Both the position numbers and the translations under genes were made by a program. A stretch of DNA of 64,000 bases from Acidobacteriaceae bacterium (GTDB lineage Bacteria; Acidobacteriota; Terriglobia; Terriglobales; Acidobacteriaceae). Position 1 is the first letter of the stretch. Each line of letters starts with the position of its first letter. This document shows, one piece after another, positions 35,497 through 44,782 of the stretch. Below the pieces are notes generated by a model. The model was not told the DNA's origin. It saw nothing but the letters and a program-made list of their open reading frames with translations, and made no database searches. The DNA lies in assembly GCA_003156805.1 (NCBI GenBank), contig PMHV01000051.1, forward strand, positions 1 to 64,000, in the 5' to 3' direction.

Positions 35497-37380
35497 TCAT
35501 TCGGCCAACAACGTTCTCGCCTCCCACAATTCGGGAAAGAATTTTTTATCCAGGGTCAGCTTGAGATACGAAGCTCCGGCAGTGCCGCCGGTGCCCATGC
35601 GCACGCCAATGACCCGCTCCACCAGTTGAATGTGGCGCAGTCTCCAACTCACCACCAACTCGTCAAACTCGGTGAGCCTCTCACACACGTCAATCCAGTC
35701 GCGATGATGAAGCTCATCGTTGTAGAGCGCCCTTACCGCGCGTGCTCTCGCTTGAAATTGGTCGCTCGCGCTCTCGTTCTCCCCGGCCGGCGCCAGTTTG
35801 CCGATCTTCCGCAAGGCCGCGAAGAACACGTCATGCAAGGATGGCTCTCGCAGCCGCCGCTCCAGCCGCGCGTGAGCCTCAGGCGTGGGCTTGTGGTAAC
35901 GCAGCATTTTCTCATCTTTCAGCCCACACAGGAATTCGAGCTCCCGGAATTGCTCAGACTGAAATCCGCTCGCCGGCTCCAGCTTGTCGCGAAACGCCAG
36001 AAAATGCGTGGGCAACATGGTTTCCAGAATCGTGAATTGCTCCACCAGCACGCGCGTGATCTCGGTGCAGCGCCGCAGCAGCCGCGCCGCCTCATACACT
36101 CCATCCCACGAATTCGCGTTTCCGCTCACCGCGCTCAAATTCGCAACCACGGCGTCAAGGTCGTGCAACAGCTCCTTGAACCAGAGCTCGTAAGTTTGGT
36201 GGGTGATGATAAACAGCAACTCATCGTGATGTGGCGGAGAGGACTGCATATCCTGCAAGCTGAGCAACTCGGGAACTTTCAGATAGGAGCTGTAGGTAAG
36301 CTGGCGGGTTTCCACGGACTTTGGCGAACCAACTACGGCCGTTGCTTCCCTTTCAGAGATTTGATTGTCCGCACTACGGTCCAGTTCACGGTCGAGCCTG
36401 AGAAACTGACGTGCGTTTGCGCTCAACAGCCTGGTTTTCGTCGATTCCGGCAAGAGGCTCTCACGGATGAGCGCTCCAACCCGTTCTTCGCCCAGCGGAA
36501 ACGGATAATCCGAGCCCAGCAGCACATGGTCCTCGCCCATTGTTACCACCAGAAATTGCAGCGTACGATCGTCGAACACGGCGGAGTCAACATTGATGCG
36601 GTTCAGATAATAGCTTGGCGGAAACTCACAATGACCACGCGCCACGGGATGATGATGCCACGCGTTTTCCAAGCGTCCCAGCAGAAAGGCAAAGCTTCCT
36701 CCGCCGTGGGCGAAGCAGATCCGCAGAGTCGGCGGCAAGCGGTCGAGAGCCCCGCTCAGAATCAGCGCAACCATCGAAAGCTGCGTCTCGGCAGGCATGC
36801 CCACCGTCCACGGCATCATGTAGTTCGGCATGCGCGAGGGCGCCATCATCTCCCAGGGATGTACCAGCACGGCGGCATTTTCATCGGCGCAGTGATGAAG
36901 AAATGTCACGATCCCGGGATCGTCAAGATTCTTTCGGCCAACGTGATTTCCGATTTGCACACCCAGATGTCCAGCGCGCATGCAGCGGCTGAGTTCCTTG
37001 CACGCCACATCAATATCCTGCAGCGGAACCTGGCACAGCGATTTCAGCCTGCCTTTTCCCTGGCTGCACAGATCGAGAGCTGCGTCGTTAAATAACTGCG
37101 CGCAATCTAGTGCGTGTTCCACGGGACGGCCGTAAGCAAACAACACGGGCGTCGCAGAAATCACCTGCAGGTCTACGCCGTCACGGTCCATCTCCTGAAG
37201 GCGAACCTCAGCATCCCAGCACGCGGAGTAAATGTGGCGGAAAAAACGGTCGCCGACCATGATGTCGGCCTTCCCCGGCTCCGTATGTTTGATCCACGGC
37301 CAGTTCGGCGTACCGAAGCGTTCGGCAAGATCAGGCCACGAGCGCGGGAAGAAGTGATTGTGAATGTCGATGACTTGCAT
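35497..37380 (-). CDS. fusion protein: ACMS decarboxylase (N-terminal) + tryptophan 2,3-dioxygenase (C-terminal)
   Basis: A single 627-residue frame encoding two pathway enzymes. Residues 1 to about 330 are 2-amino-3-carboxymuconate-6-semialdehyde decarboxylase: metal ligands His7 and His9 (IDIHNHFFP), His174 (VLVHPWEM), His225 (CFAHGGGSF) and Asp291 (LLGSDYPFP), numbering that falls on the known ACMSD ligands. A linker of about 30 polar residues follows. From about 362 it is heme tryptophan 2,3-dioxygenase: HDELLFIITHQTYELWFKEL, SGFQSEQFRELEFL, the proximal heme His in SWRLRHIQLVERVIG and GTGGTAG. Both halves look complete. Start chosen at ATG 37380, two bases after the 3-hydroxyanthranilate dioxygenase stop; the frame extends to a GTG at 37419. 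TDO starts the pathway and ACMSD acts late, diverting ACMS from NAD synthesis to catabolism. Confidence 0.93.
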   Translation of the reverse strand: MQVIDIHNHFFPRSWPDLAERFGTPNWPWIKHTEPGKADIMVGDRFFRHIYSACWDAEVRLQEMDRDGVDLQVISATPVLFAYGRPVEHALDCAQLFNDAALDLCSQGKGRLKSLCQVPLQDIDVACKELSRCMRAGHLGVQIGNHVGRKNLDDPGIVTFLHHCADENAAVLVHPWEMMAPSRMPNYMMPWTVGMPAETQLSMVALILSGALDRLPPTLRICFAHGGGSFAFLLGRLENAWHHHPVARGHCEFPPSYYLNRINVDSAVFDDRTLQFLVVTMGEDHVLLGSDYPFPLGEERVGALIRESLLPESTKTRLLSANARQFLRLDRELDRSADNQISEREATAVVGSPKSVETRQLTYSSYLKVPELLSLQDMQSSPPHHDELLFIITHQTYELWFKELLHDLDAVVANLSAVSGNANSWDGVYEAARLLRRCTEITRVLVEQFTILETMLPTHFLAFRDKLEPASGFQSEQFRELEFLCGLKDEKMLRYHKPTPEAHARLERRLREPSLHDVFFAALRKIGKLAPAGENESASDQFQARARAVRALYNDELHHRDWIDVCERLTEFDELVVSWRLRHIQLVERVIGVRMGTGGTAGASYLKLTLDKKFFPELWEARTLLAE

Positions 37381-37382
37381 GT

Positions 37383-37913
<531 letters not shown>

Positions 37914-38345
37914 TCATGGCTCCTCTGTCAGCGGCTTGTAAGCTATAGCTTTGATCTCGATGAGCAAGTGCGGATGCGGCAATTGATGTACGGCTACCGT
38001 GGTTCGTGCCGGACCGTCGTAGTTGAAATATTGCCCGTACACCTCGTTGTAGCCGGCGAAGTCGTTCATGTTCACAAGATAGGTCGAAATCTCCACCACA
38101 TCTTCCAGTCCCGCCTGCGCACTCTCCAGAATATCGCGGATGTTCTCGATCACGGCGCTGGTCTGTACGCGAATGTCGAGCCGGGTTGTTCCGAACTCAT
38201 CGGCCTCGGCGCCGGCAATCGTGTTATCGGCGCGGCGCGCGCTGGTTCCCGACACAAACAGAAAATCTCCGGCGCGCTTGATGTGCGGAAACTTGCCCCG
38301 CGGCAGCGCTTTTCCCTCGACGACTTTGCCTGCTGTTCTATTCAT
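37914..38345 (-). CDS. RidA-family 2-aminomuconate deaminase
   Basis: 143 residues from ATG 38345 (GTG at 38369 is an alternative). The RidA/YjgF fold is marked by [39 protein letters not shown] and the closing [13 protein letters not shown]. The [16 protein letters not shown] form is that of aminomuconate deaminases such as AmnD, which convert 2-aminomuconate to 4-oxalocrotonate with ammonia release. Its place between 2-aminomuconate semialdehyde dehydrogenase and 3-hydroxyanthranilate dioxygenase agrees. Stop 37914-37916 abuts the next start. Confidence 0.9.
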   Translation of the reverse strand: MNRTAGKVVEGKALPRGKFPHIKRAGDFLFVSGTSARRADNTIAGAEADEFGTTRLDIRVQTSAVIENIRDILESAQAGLEDVVEISTYLVNMNDFAGYNEVYGQYFNYDGPARTTVAVHQLPHPHLLIEIKAIAYKPLTEEP

Positions 38346-38382
38346 TTCTTCAACGCCGCGTTCAGCCACGGTTCTTAAAGCA

Positions 38383-39837
38383 TCACAGCTGAATGCAAAT
38401 ATTGTTCAGCTCCGAATAAAAATTCAGTGAGTGGATTCCGCCTTCGCGTCCAATGCCCGATAGCCCCACGCCACCAAACGGCGTCCTCAGATCGCGCAAG
38501 AACCAGCAATTCACCCACGTAATTCCAACGTTCATGCTTTGCGCCACGCGGTGGCCTCGTTTGAGGTCACTCGTCCAGATCGAAGCTGCCAACCCGTACT
38601 TCGTGTCGTTGGCCATCGCGATCGCCTGCTCTTCCGAATCAAACGCAGCAATGTGGCACACCGGTCCGAAGATCTCTTCCTTTACGCACCGGGCCGATTC
38701 CGGCAAACCAGTATAGATCGTCGGTTGAACGTAGAATCCCTGGTCGCGGCCGTCGCCGAACTGAGGAACTCCGCCGCCGGTTACAACAACCGCTCCTTCT
38801 TCGCGCGCCAGCCGATAGTACGAAAGCACTTTCTCTCGATGCTGCGCCGAGATCAACGGCCCAAGCTCAGTGCTGCGATCCGTGGGCCAGCCCGCATTTA
38901 ATCGTTCTGCCTTCTGCTTCAGCGCCTCGACGAATCGATCGAAAATGTTTCGTTCCACATAAACGCGTTCCGCGCACAAGCAGACTTGTCCCGTGTTGAG
39001 AAACACCGCTTCGGCCAATCCATCAACCGCGTTTTCAAAATTGCAATCGGCAAAAACGATCGCGGCATTCTTTCCGCCCAGTTCAAACGAGACCGGTTTC
39101 ACGGCCGAAGCCACCGCTTGCATAATGGCCGCTCCAGTCTTCGATTCGCCGGTGAAGGTGACCGCGTTCACGTCGGCATGTTGCGTGAGAAACTCTCCCG
39201 CCGACCCCGGCCCAAAACCGTGAACCACGTTGTAAGCCCCATTCGGAATCCCCGCTTTTTGCATCGCCTCCGCAAGAAGCGTGGCTGTGGCGGGAGTCTC
39301 TTCCGAAGGCTTAACCACCACCGCGTTCCCGCAAGCCAGCGCCGGCGCCACTTTCCACGTAAGCAAAAGCAGAGGCAGGTTCCAGGGAGTGATTACTCCG
39401 ACCACGCCCAGCGGCTTGCGCACCGCATAGTTCAGCGCGCTCTTCCCATCTGGAGTTTCGGTCTGAAACGCTTCCACCCCCGCCATCTTCACGAGATCGG
39501 CAAAGACGCGGAAATTGGCCGCCGCGCGGGGAACGTCAAGCCTCGAAGCTAGTGAAATCGGTTTGCCCGTGTCGGCAACTTCCGCCTGGACGAAGCAATC
39601 AAACCTCTTCTCGATTGCGTCCGCAACCTTGTGTAGTCGCGCCGCCCGTTCGCGAACTGTGAGCCCGCCCCATTCTCCCCGCAACGCGCGCCGGGCCGCG
39701 TGCACTGCCTCGTCCACTTGCTCCTGATCGGCTTCGGTGACTTGCGCGATTACGCTGCCGTCCGCCGGATTCACGTCCGCGAACTCGCGCTTGCCGCGTA
39801 CAAACCGGCCATCAATATAGTTTAGGAATGACTTCAC
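38383..39837 (-). CDS. 2-aminomuconic 6-semialdehyde dehydrogenase (ALDH8-like)
   Basis: NAD-dependent dehydrogenase oxidising the ACMSD product to 2-aminomuconate. 484 residues from GTG 39837 ([13 protein letters not shown], the usual family opening). The open frame runs back to 39954, but that would overlap rfbD and add an Arg-rich tail foreign to the family. Motifs: [38 protein letters not shown] (Glu) and [17 protein letters not shown] with catalytic Cys. First kynurenine-pathway gene in the run, 71 bases after rfbD and 13 bases ahead of the deaminase stop-side neighbour. Confidence 0.9.
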   Translation of the reverse strand: MKSFLNYIDGRFVRGKREFADVNPADGSVIAQVTEADQEQVDEAVHAARRALRGEWGGLTVRERAARLHKVADAIEKRFDCFVQAEVADTGKPISLASRLDVPRAAANFRVFADLVKMAGVEAFQTETPDGKSALNYAVRKPLGVVGVITPWNLPLLLLTWKVAPALACGNAVVVKPSEETPATATLLAEAMQKAGIPNGAYNVVHGFGPGSAGEFLTQHADVNAVTFTGESKTGAAIMQAVASAVKPVSFELGGKNAAIVFADCNFENAVDGLAEAVFLNTGQVCLCAERVYVERNIFDRFVEALKQKAERLNAGWPTDRSTELGPLISAQHREKVLSYYRLAREEGAVVVTGGGVPQFGDGRDQGFYVQPTIYTGLPESARCVKEEIFGPVCHIAAFDSEEQAIAMANDTKYGLAASIWTSDLKRGHRVAQSMNVGITWVNCWFLRDLRTPFGGVGLSGIGREGGIHSLNFYSELNNICIQL

Positions 39838-39908
39838 GAAATCCCCGGCAGGCCTCGCCAATCGTAGCAGGCGGCAAGAGCACGAGGCAATCTTGCGAAG
39901 GCTTCTTC

Positions 39909-40745
39909 TTAACTCCGCCGCTCTTCCAAGTAACGCCGCAGCGCGTCTTGCCACGCTGGCATTTCAATTCCGAGACGACGCAAACTCTCCGCAGACAAAA
40001 CCGAATACGCGGGCCGCGCCGCAGGCCGTACAAATTGCTGGCTGGTTACCGGCCGCACAATCGTTGCCACGCCCAAGCCCCGCAGAATCTCAACCGCAAA
40101 TTCAAACCAGGTACAGGCGCCCGCGTTCGTAACGTGAACGATTCCGTTCGCGTGCTCCCGGCACAGCCGGATGACGGCACGCGCTAAATCGACCACATAG
40201 GTTGGAGAGCCCCGCTGGTCATTTACCACATCGATCGCCGGACGGTTCGCCGCCAGTTTGAGAATCGTATCCGGAAAACACTTTCCGCCGGTTCCGAACA
40301 GCCACGACGTTCTCACGATGCAGCATTCCGGCATCAACTCGAGCAGCTTGATTTCCGCTTCCGCCTTGGTCCGCCCATAAACGCTCTGCGGATTGCGCGC
40401 GTCGCCGGTCTCATAGGGAGTCGTCTTCTTTCCGTCGAAAACATAGTCGGAGCTGAGGAACAAAAGTCTTGCGTTGACTTCTTTCGCTGCTCTCGCCACG
40501 CTCACCGCTCCGTCGCGATTCACTCGGAACGCCAACTCTGGATTGCCTTCGCATCCATCTACGTCCGTGTATGCGGCCGCCAGAACTACCCACTCCGGGC
40601 GCGCTCCCGCCAGCGCTTCGCGCACGCTCTCTTCATCGCGAATGTCGGCGTCGCGCGACCCAAGTCCAATTACGTCGTCCCCGCTCCACTCCCGCATGAG
40701 CGCTTTTCCCAGCAGCCCGGAGGCGCCAAAGATCGTGACTCTCAT
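39909..40745 (-). CDS. rfbD: dTDP-4-dehydrorhamnose reductase
   Basis: Last step of dTDP-L-rhamnose synthesis. 278 residues. NAD(P) site IFGASGLLGKALM at the N-terminus and the catalytic YGRTKAEAE (Tyr, Lys), with LSSDYVFDGKKTTPYE before it, are diagnostic of RmlD. Last gene of the rfbB-A-C-D set, 18 bases after rfbC. Confidence 0.95.
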   Translation of the reverse strand: MRVTIFGASGLLGKALMREWSGDDVIGLGSRDADIRDEESVREALAGARPEWVVLAAAYTDVDGCEGNPELAFRVNRDGAVSVARAAKEVNARLLFLSSDYVFDGKKTTPYETGDARNPQSVYGRTKAEAEIKLLELMPECCIVRTSWLFGTGGKCFPDTILKLAANRPAIDVVNDQRGSPTYVVDLARAVIRLCREHANGIVHVTNAGACTWFEFAVEILRGLGVATIVRPVTSQQFVRPAARPAYSVLSAESLRRLGIEMPAWQDALRRYLEERRS

Positions 40746-40763
40746 TTCAATGGTTTCCGCAGG

Positions 40764-41345
40764 TCAGTCAAAGACTTCGGCGTCGCGAAAGGCCACGCCG
40801 CGCTGGTCCCTCGCCGATATGATCGGTTCGCCGGATAGCTCCCAGCTAATTCCAAGGTCGGGATCGTTCCAGGCCAGCGTCCGCTCGTATTCTGGCGCGT
40901 AAAAGTCCGTTGCTTTGTAGAGCACGTGAGCCTTCTCGGAGATCACGCGAAAGCCATGCGCGAAGCCCACCGGAATCCACAGCATGCGCTTGTTCTCGCC
41001 CGACAATCGCACAGCCTCCCATCGGCCAAAGCTCGACGAACTCCGGCGCAAATCCACGGCCACGTCCAGGATTTCGCCATCGGCGGCGCGCACCAGCTTT
41101 CCCTGCGGTTGTTGAATCTGATAGTGCAGCCCGCGCAGCACATTGCGGCCCGAGCAGGAATGGTTATCCTGCACAAACTTTTCGTCAATTCCAACTGAGG
41201 AGAAAGCTTGTTCGTTGTAGCTTTCAAAGAAAAACCCGCGCTCATCTCCGAACACGCGCGGTTCGAGGAGCAACACGCCGGGTAGCGAAGTCGGAATTCT
41301 CTTGATAGCATCCATTCTCAGGCCAAGTACGCGAACTGCATTCAT
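40764..41345 (-). CDS. rfbC: dTDP-4-dehydrorhamnose 3,5-epimerase
   Basis: 193 residues. Cupin epimerase with the conserved DERGFFFESYN opening, catalytic His in NVLRGLHYQIQQPQGKLV, and WIPVGFAHGFRV. ATG 41345 is one base after the rfbA stop; ATG 41315 (MDAIKRIP) is the family-like alternative start. Confidence 0.95.
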   Translation of the reverse strand: MNAVRVLGLRMDAIKRIPTSLPGVLLLEPRVFGDERGFFFESYNEQAFSSVGIDEKFVQDNHSCSGRNVLRGLHYQIQQPQGKLVRAADGEILDVAVDLRRSSSSFGRWEAVRLSGENKRMLWIPVGFAHGFRVISEKAHVLYKATDFYAPEYERTLAWNDPDLGISWELSGEPIISARDQRGVAFRDAEVFD

Positions 41346-41346
41346 C

Positions 41347-42246
41347 TCAGAATACCTTTTCCCGCAGTAGTTGCAGCAGATAGGTTCCGTAACTGTTATT
41401 TTTCATCGAGGCGCCGATTCGCTCCACCTGCTCTGCCGTGATGTAGCCGGAGCGGTAGGCGATTTCTTCAGGACACGCCACCATCAACCCCTGCCGCTTT
41501 TCAATGGCTTGGATGTAGAGCGACGCTTCCATCAACGATTCGTGCGTGCCAGTGTCCAGCCACGCCATGCCGCGTCCCATTACAATGACTTCCAGTTCGC
41601 CGCGCTTCAGATACGCCTGGTTGACGTCCGTGATCTCCAGTTCGCCGCGAGCGCTTGGCTTCAGCGACTTCGCGATTCGCACCACCTGGTTATCGTAAAA
41701 ATAAAGTCCGGTAACCGCGTAGCACGACTTCGGCTTGCGGGGTTTTTCTTCGATGCTCAAGGCCCGTCCGTGGTCATCAAATTCCACCACGCCATAGCGC
41801 TCCGGATCGTGCACTCGATACGCGAATACTCGCGCACCTTGAGTTTTCTGCGCGGCTTCTCGCAGGTCTTTGGCCAGGTCGTGCCCATAAAAAAGGTTGT
41901 CGCCCAATACCAGCGCGCACGCGCTGGACCCAATGAACGTCTCGCCCAAAATAAATGCCTGTGCTATTCCTTCGGGCTTCGGCTGCACTTGATACTGCAG
42001 CCGGATTCCGAACTGACTTCCGTCTCCCAGCAGCACACGGAATTTGGGGACATCTTCAGGAGTGGAGATAATAAGAATGTCGCGAATTCCCGCCAGCATC
42101 AGCGTGCACAGCGGGTAGTAGATCATGGGCTTGTTGTAAACCGGCAGCAGGCTTTTTCCCATCGCCTGCGTCACCGGATACAAGCGAGTGCCCGACCCGC
42201 CCGCCAGAATGATGCCTTTGTAGTTTGTGCTTTCGGAAGGTTTCAT
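41347..42246 (-). CDS. rfbA: glucose-1-phosphate thymidylyltransferase
   Basis: First enzyme of dTDP-rhamnose synthesis. 299 residues from ATG 42246 ([17 protein letters not shown]); the open frame to 42318 overlaps rfbB and adds an Arg-rich stretch foreign to the family. Signature [15 protein letters not shown], then [21 protein letters not shown] and [11 protein letters not shown]. Confidence 0.95.
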   Translation of the reverse strand: MKPSESTNYKGIILAGGSGTRLYPVTQAMGKSLLPVYNKPMIYYPLCTLMLAGIRDILIISTPEDVPKFRVLLGDGSQFGIRLQYQVQPKPEGIAQAFILGETFIGSSACALVLGDNLFYGHDLAKDLREAAQKTQGARVFAYRVHDPERYGVVEFDDHGRALSIEEKPRKPKSCYAVTGLYFYDNQVVRIAKSLKPSARGELEITDVNQAYLKRGELEVIVMGRGMAWLDTGTHESLMEASLYIQAIEKRQGLMVACPEEIAYRSGYITAEQVERIGASMKNNSYGTYLLQLLREKVF

Positions 42247-42274
42247 GATGCCGGATGATCTTACCCTGCGGCGC

Positions 42275-43360
42275 TCAACTGCGCCGCGGTTCCGCTTCTG
42301 GCGAATAGTGGGTTTCAATCCATTTGCGATAACTTCCGCTGGTCACGTCACGCACCCACTCTTCGTTCTCCAAATACCACCGCACCGTCTTGCGGATTCC
42401 ACTCTCGAACGTTTCCTTTGGCTTCCAGTTCAATTCCCGCTCAATCTTGCGTGCGTCCATAGCGTAGCGCCGATCGTGCCCGGGACGGTCTTTCACGAAT
42501 GTAATCAATTCGCGGCGCGAAGCGCCGCCGCGCGGCGCAAACTCATCCACCAGATCGCAGATCGTCTCCACGATCTCAAGATTCTTCTTCTCATTCCAAC
42601 CACCGACGTTATAGGTTTCGCCGGCGCGCCCGCGCGCCAGCACCGTAGCGATCGCCTCGCAATGGTCTTCCACATAAAGCCAGTCACGCACGTTCTGCCC
42701 ATCGCCGTAAACCGGCAGCGGCTTGCCGTCGCGCGCATTCAGAATCATCAGGGGAATCAACTTCTCCGGAAACTGAAAACGCCCGTAATTGTTGGAACAG
42801 TTCGTGGTCAGAGTCGGCAAGCCGTAAGTGTGGCGATAAGCTCGCACCAGATGATCCGACGCCGCTTTCGATGCCGCATAGGGACTGTTTGGAGCATAGG
42901 CCGTGGTCTCACGAAACGGCCGGTCGTCAGGCCCCAGCGAGCCATACACCTCGTCGGTCGAAACCTGCAGAAAGCGAAAATCAGCGCGCTCGCGTTCGTC
43001 CAGACCTGGCCAGTACGCGCGCGTTTCTTCCAGCAGCGCAAAGGTCCCATCGACATTGGTGCGGATGAAATCATCCGGCCCGCGAATGGACCGGTCCACA
43101 TGGCTTTCGGCGGCAAAGTGGACGATCGCGCGTGGCCGGCAACGTTGCAGCAAACTTCGAACCAGACCGCGGTCTCCGATGTCACCATGCACAAACTCAT
43201 ACCGCGGATTGCCGGCGATCGCATCCAGGTTGCGAAGGTTCCCAGCGTAGGTCAGACCATCCAGATTCACAATCGAAGCCGCATCCCGCTCCATCCTCTG
43301 CAGAATGAAGTTCGATCCGATAAAGCCGGCGCCTCCCGTGACCAGAATGGTGTTCTGCAT
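42275..43360 (-). CDS. rfbB: dTDP-glucose 4,6-dehydratase
   Basis: Extended SDR of 361 residues from ATG 43360 ([19 protein letters not shown]). NAD site [18 protein letters not shown], and catalytic [12 protein letters not shown] (Tyr, Lys). The GTG/TTG-led extension to 43408 is not needed. Leads the four-gene rhamnose set; L-rhamnose is used in O-antigen or exopolysaccharide. Confidence 0.96.
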   Translation of the reverse strand: MQNTILVTGGAGFIGSNFILQRMERDAASIVNLDGLTYAGNLRNLDAIAGNPRYEFVHGDIGDRGLVRSLLQRCRPRAIVHFAAESHVDRSIRGPDDFIRTNVDGTFALLEETRAYWPGLDERERADFRFLQVSTDEVYGSLGPDDRPFRETTAYAPNSPYAASKAASDHLVRAYRHTYGLPTLTTNCSNNYGRFQFPEKLIPLMILNARDGKPLPVYGDGQNVRDWLYVEDHCEAIATVLARGRAGETYNVGGWNEKKNLEIVETICDLVDEFAPRGGASRRELITFVKDRPGHDRRYAMDARKIERELNWKPKETFESGIRKTVRWYLENEEWVRDVTSGSYRKWIETHYSPEAEPRRS

Positions 43361-43398
43361 GAAGTAGAAACATGTTACACGGACGATGGCCGTCCGGG

Positions 43399-44385
43399 TT
43401 AGGCGCATTCCTCGGACGTTTCGATTTCCGCACGCGGTCCCGCAAACTCATTTTGGCCTGCCGCCGCCGCTCGTTCTCCCCTGCGGATCAGCATGATCGC
43501 TCCCAGAATCGCCACCGAGGCGAGCGCCACGCGCATCGTCAAAGCCTCTCGCGCCAGCAGCCAACCCAACAGCACTGCCACTACCGGATTCGCATACGTG
43601 TGCGTCGCCACCAGCGCCGGTGGGCACCGCTGCAGCAGCCAGGTGTAGGCCGTGAACGCCACCACCGATCCGAAGATGATCAGATAGCCAAGCCCGAACA
43701 GCGACCGCAGCGAAATGCTTGCCCAGTGCGTGTGCTGGAACTCGCCTGTAACTCCCGCCGCTGTCAGCAGCATGGCTGCGCCGCAGATCGTGGGCAGCGC
43801 CGTGCGCCCCAGCGCGTCGGAAGGCAGTTTGAGTTTTGGCGAAAGGACCACGCCGACCGACCACGACAGCGAACCCAGCAGCACTGCCAGCAACCCCAAC
43901 AGGCTTGAGCCCTTAACCGTGAGTTCCGCTCCGGTAAGCATTGCCACGCCGACCACGCCCAGTCCCAATCCCATCGCGCTCAGCCGGCTGATCTTCTGCT
44001 GCCCCATCATCCAGGCCAGCACCAGAATAAACATCGGCTCGGTCGCGATCAGCAGCGCCGCCAATCCCGATCCCACGTACTGCTCCGCCCAGTGCAGGGT
44101 TCCGTGGCCGATCAGAAAGAACAGCGCGCCCAGCGCGAAGCCAGCAATCCAGTTCTGGCGCGTCGGACGAAATCCGCGGGCCCACGCCCAAGTCAGCATG
44201 ATCGCGCCTGCAATCGAATGCCTGATCCCCGCCGTCACCAGCGGCGGAATCGTTTCCACCGCATAGCGGATCGCCAGATACGTCGATCCCCATACCAGGT
44301 AAATCGCAGCAAACGCCAGGCCCAGCTCCAGGGCATATCCAGCTTCGCGGGCGGTTGCGGGTTTGCGCGGTGCGGACACAATCAC
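43399..44385 (-). CDS. DMT-superfamily EamA transporter
   Basis: Ten-helix permease of 328 residues with two EamA repeats ([19 protein letters not shown] near the N-terminus; [15 protein letters not shown] in the second half). Start GTG 44385 follows GGAGGTAGACTC. Resembles YedA/RhaT-type exporters of metabolites or amino acids. It is the first gene of the minus-strand run that continues into rfbB 38 bases on, but a role in sugar metabolism is only suggested by that. Confidence 0.85.
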   Translation of the reverse strand: MIVSAPRKPATAREAGYALELGLAFAAIYLVWGSTYLAIRYAVETIPPLVTAGIRHSIAGAIMLTWAWARGFRPTRQNWIAGFALGALFFLIGHGTLHWAEQYVGSGLAALLIATEPMFILVLAWMMGQQKISRLSAMGLGLGVVGVAMLTGAELTVKGSSLLGLLAVLLGSLSWSVGVVLSPKLKLPSDALGRTALPTICGAAMLLTAAGVTGEFQHTHWASISLRSLFGLGYLIIFGSVVAFTAYTWLLQRCPPALVATHTYANPVVAVLLGWLLAREALTMRVALASVAILGAIMLIRRGERAAAAGQNEFAGPRAEIETSEECA

Positions 44386-44782
44386 GAGTCTACCTCCAAG
44401 TGTTTATCGTCTTTCCGTTTCGCAAAAGGACTTTGACTTGGGCTGATCAATCGAGAGACATAGCATAACCGCTCGGCCGCGGAACTGCTCGCCTCTGACC
44501 CGGTCGGTCTGTGGATGAAGTGCTGGAAAGCGCCAAAGTGGTCACGATGGTTGCGCTAGAAACAGGCAAGCAATTCACGTCGATGCCCCTCCACAAGAAG
44601 CTTTGGCGATGAGCGCTGAGCATCAAGAGAGAAATGGATGGTCAGCCTAGCGAAATTCCGGAGTGATGGCGGGCCGCCCTTGGATTTCTCCGTCGCGCAG
44701 CAAGCGCGGAAAGGAGCCCCGCGGATCTACCCACGCTGGACTCCTTCGGGATCCAACTCCTTGCAAATAAGTGGCGCCTGCC
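44386..44782. other. gene-free stretch between the DMT permease and the oligopeptidase
   Basis: Holds the upstream region of the minus-strand permease and the 3' flank of the oligopeptidase gene. Frames here are short and unconvincing; a plus-strand piece at about 44510-44610 has fair codon use but no start or family. No hairpin or RNA seen. Confidence 0.4.

Noticed and set aside
35398-37095. 565-codon open frame on the plus strand
   Set aside because: It is antisense to the ACMSD-TDO fusion, whose motifs are unmistakable; the plus-strand translation is Arg/Gln/His-rich with no family features, a common artefact in GC-rich genes.
39838-39954. Longer N-terminus for the aminomuconate semialdehyde dehydrogenase
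   Set aside because: The extra 39 residues are Arg/Ala/Leu-rich, unlike any ALDH N-terminus, and would overlap rfbD.
42227-43402. 391-codon plus-strand frame
   Set aside because: Antisense to rfbB, with Arg/His/Gln-rich composition.
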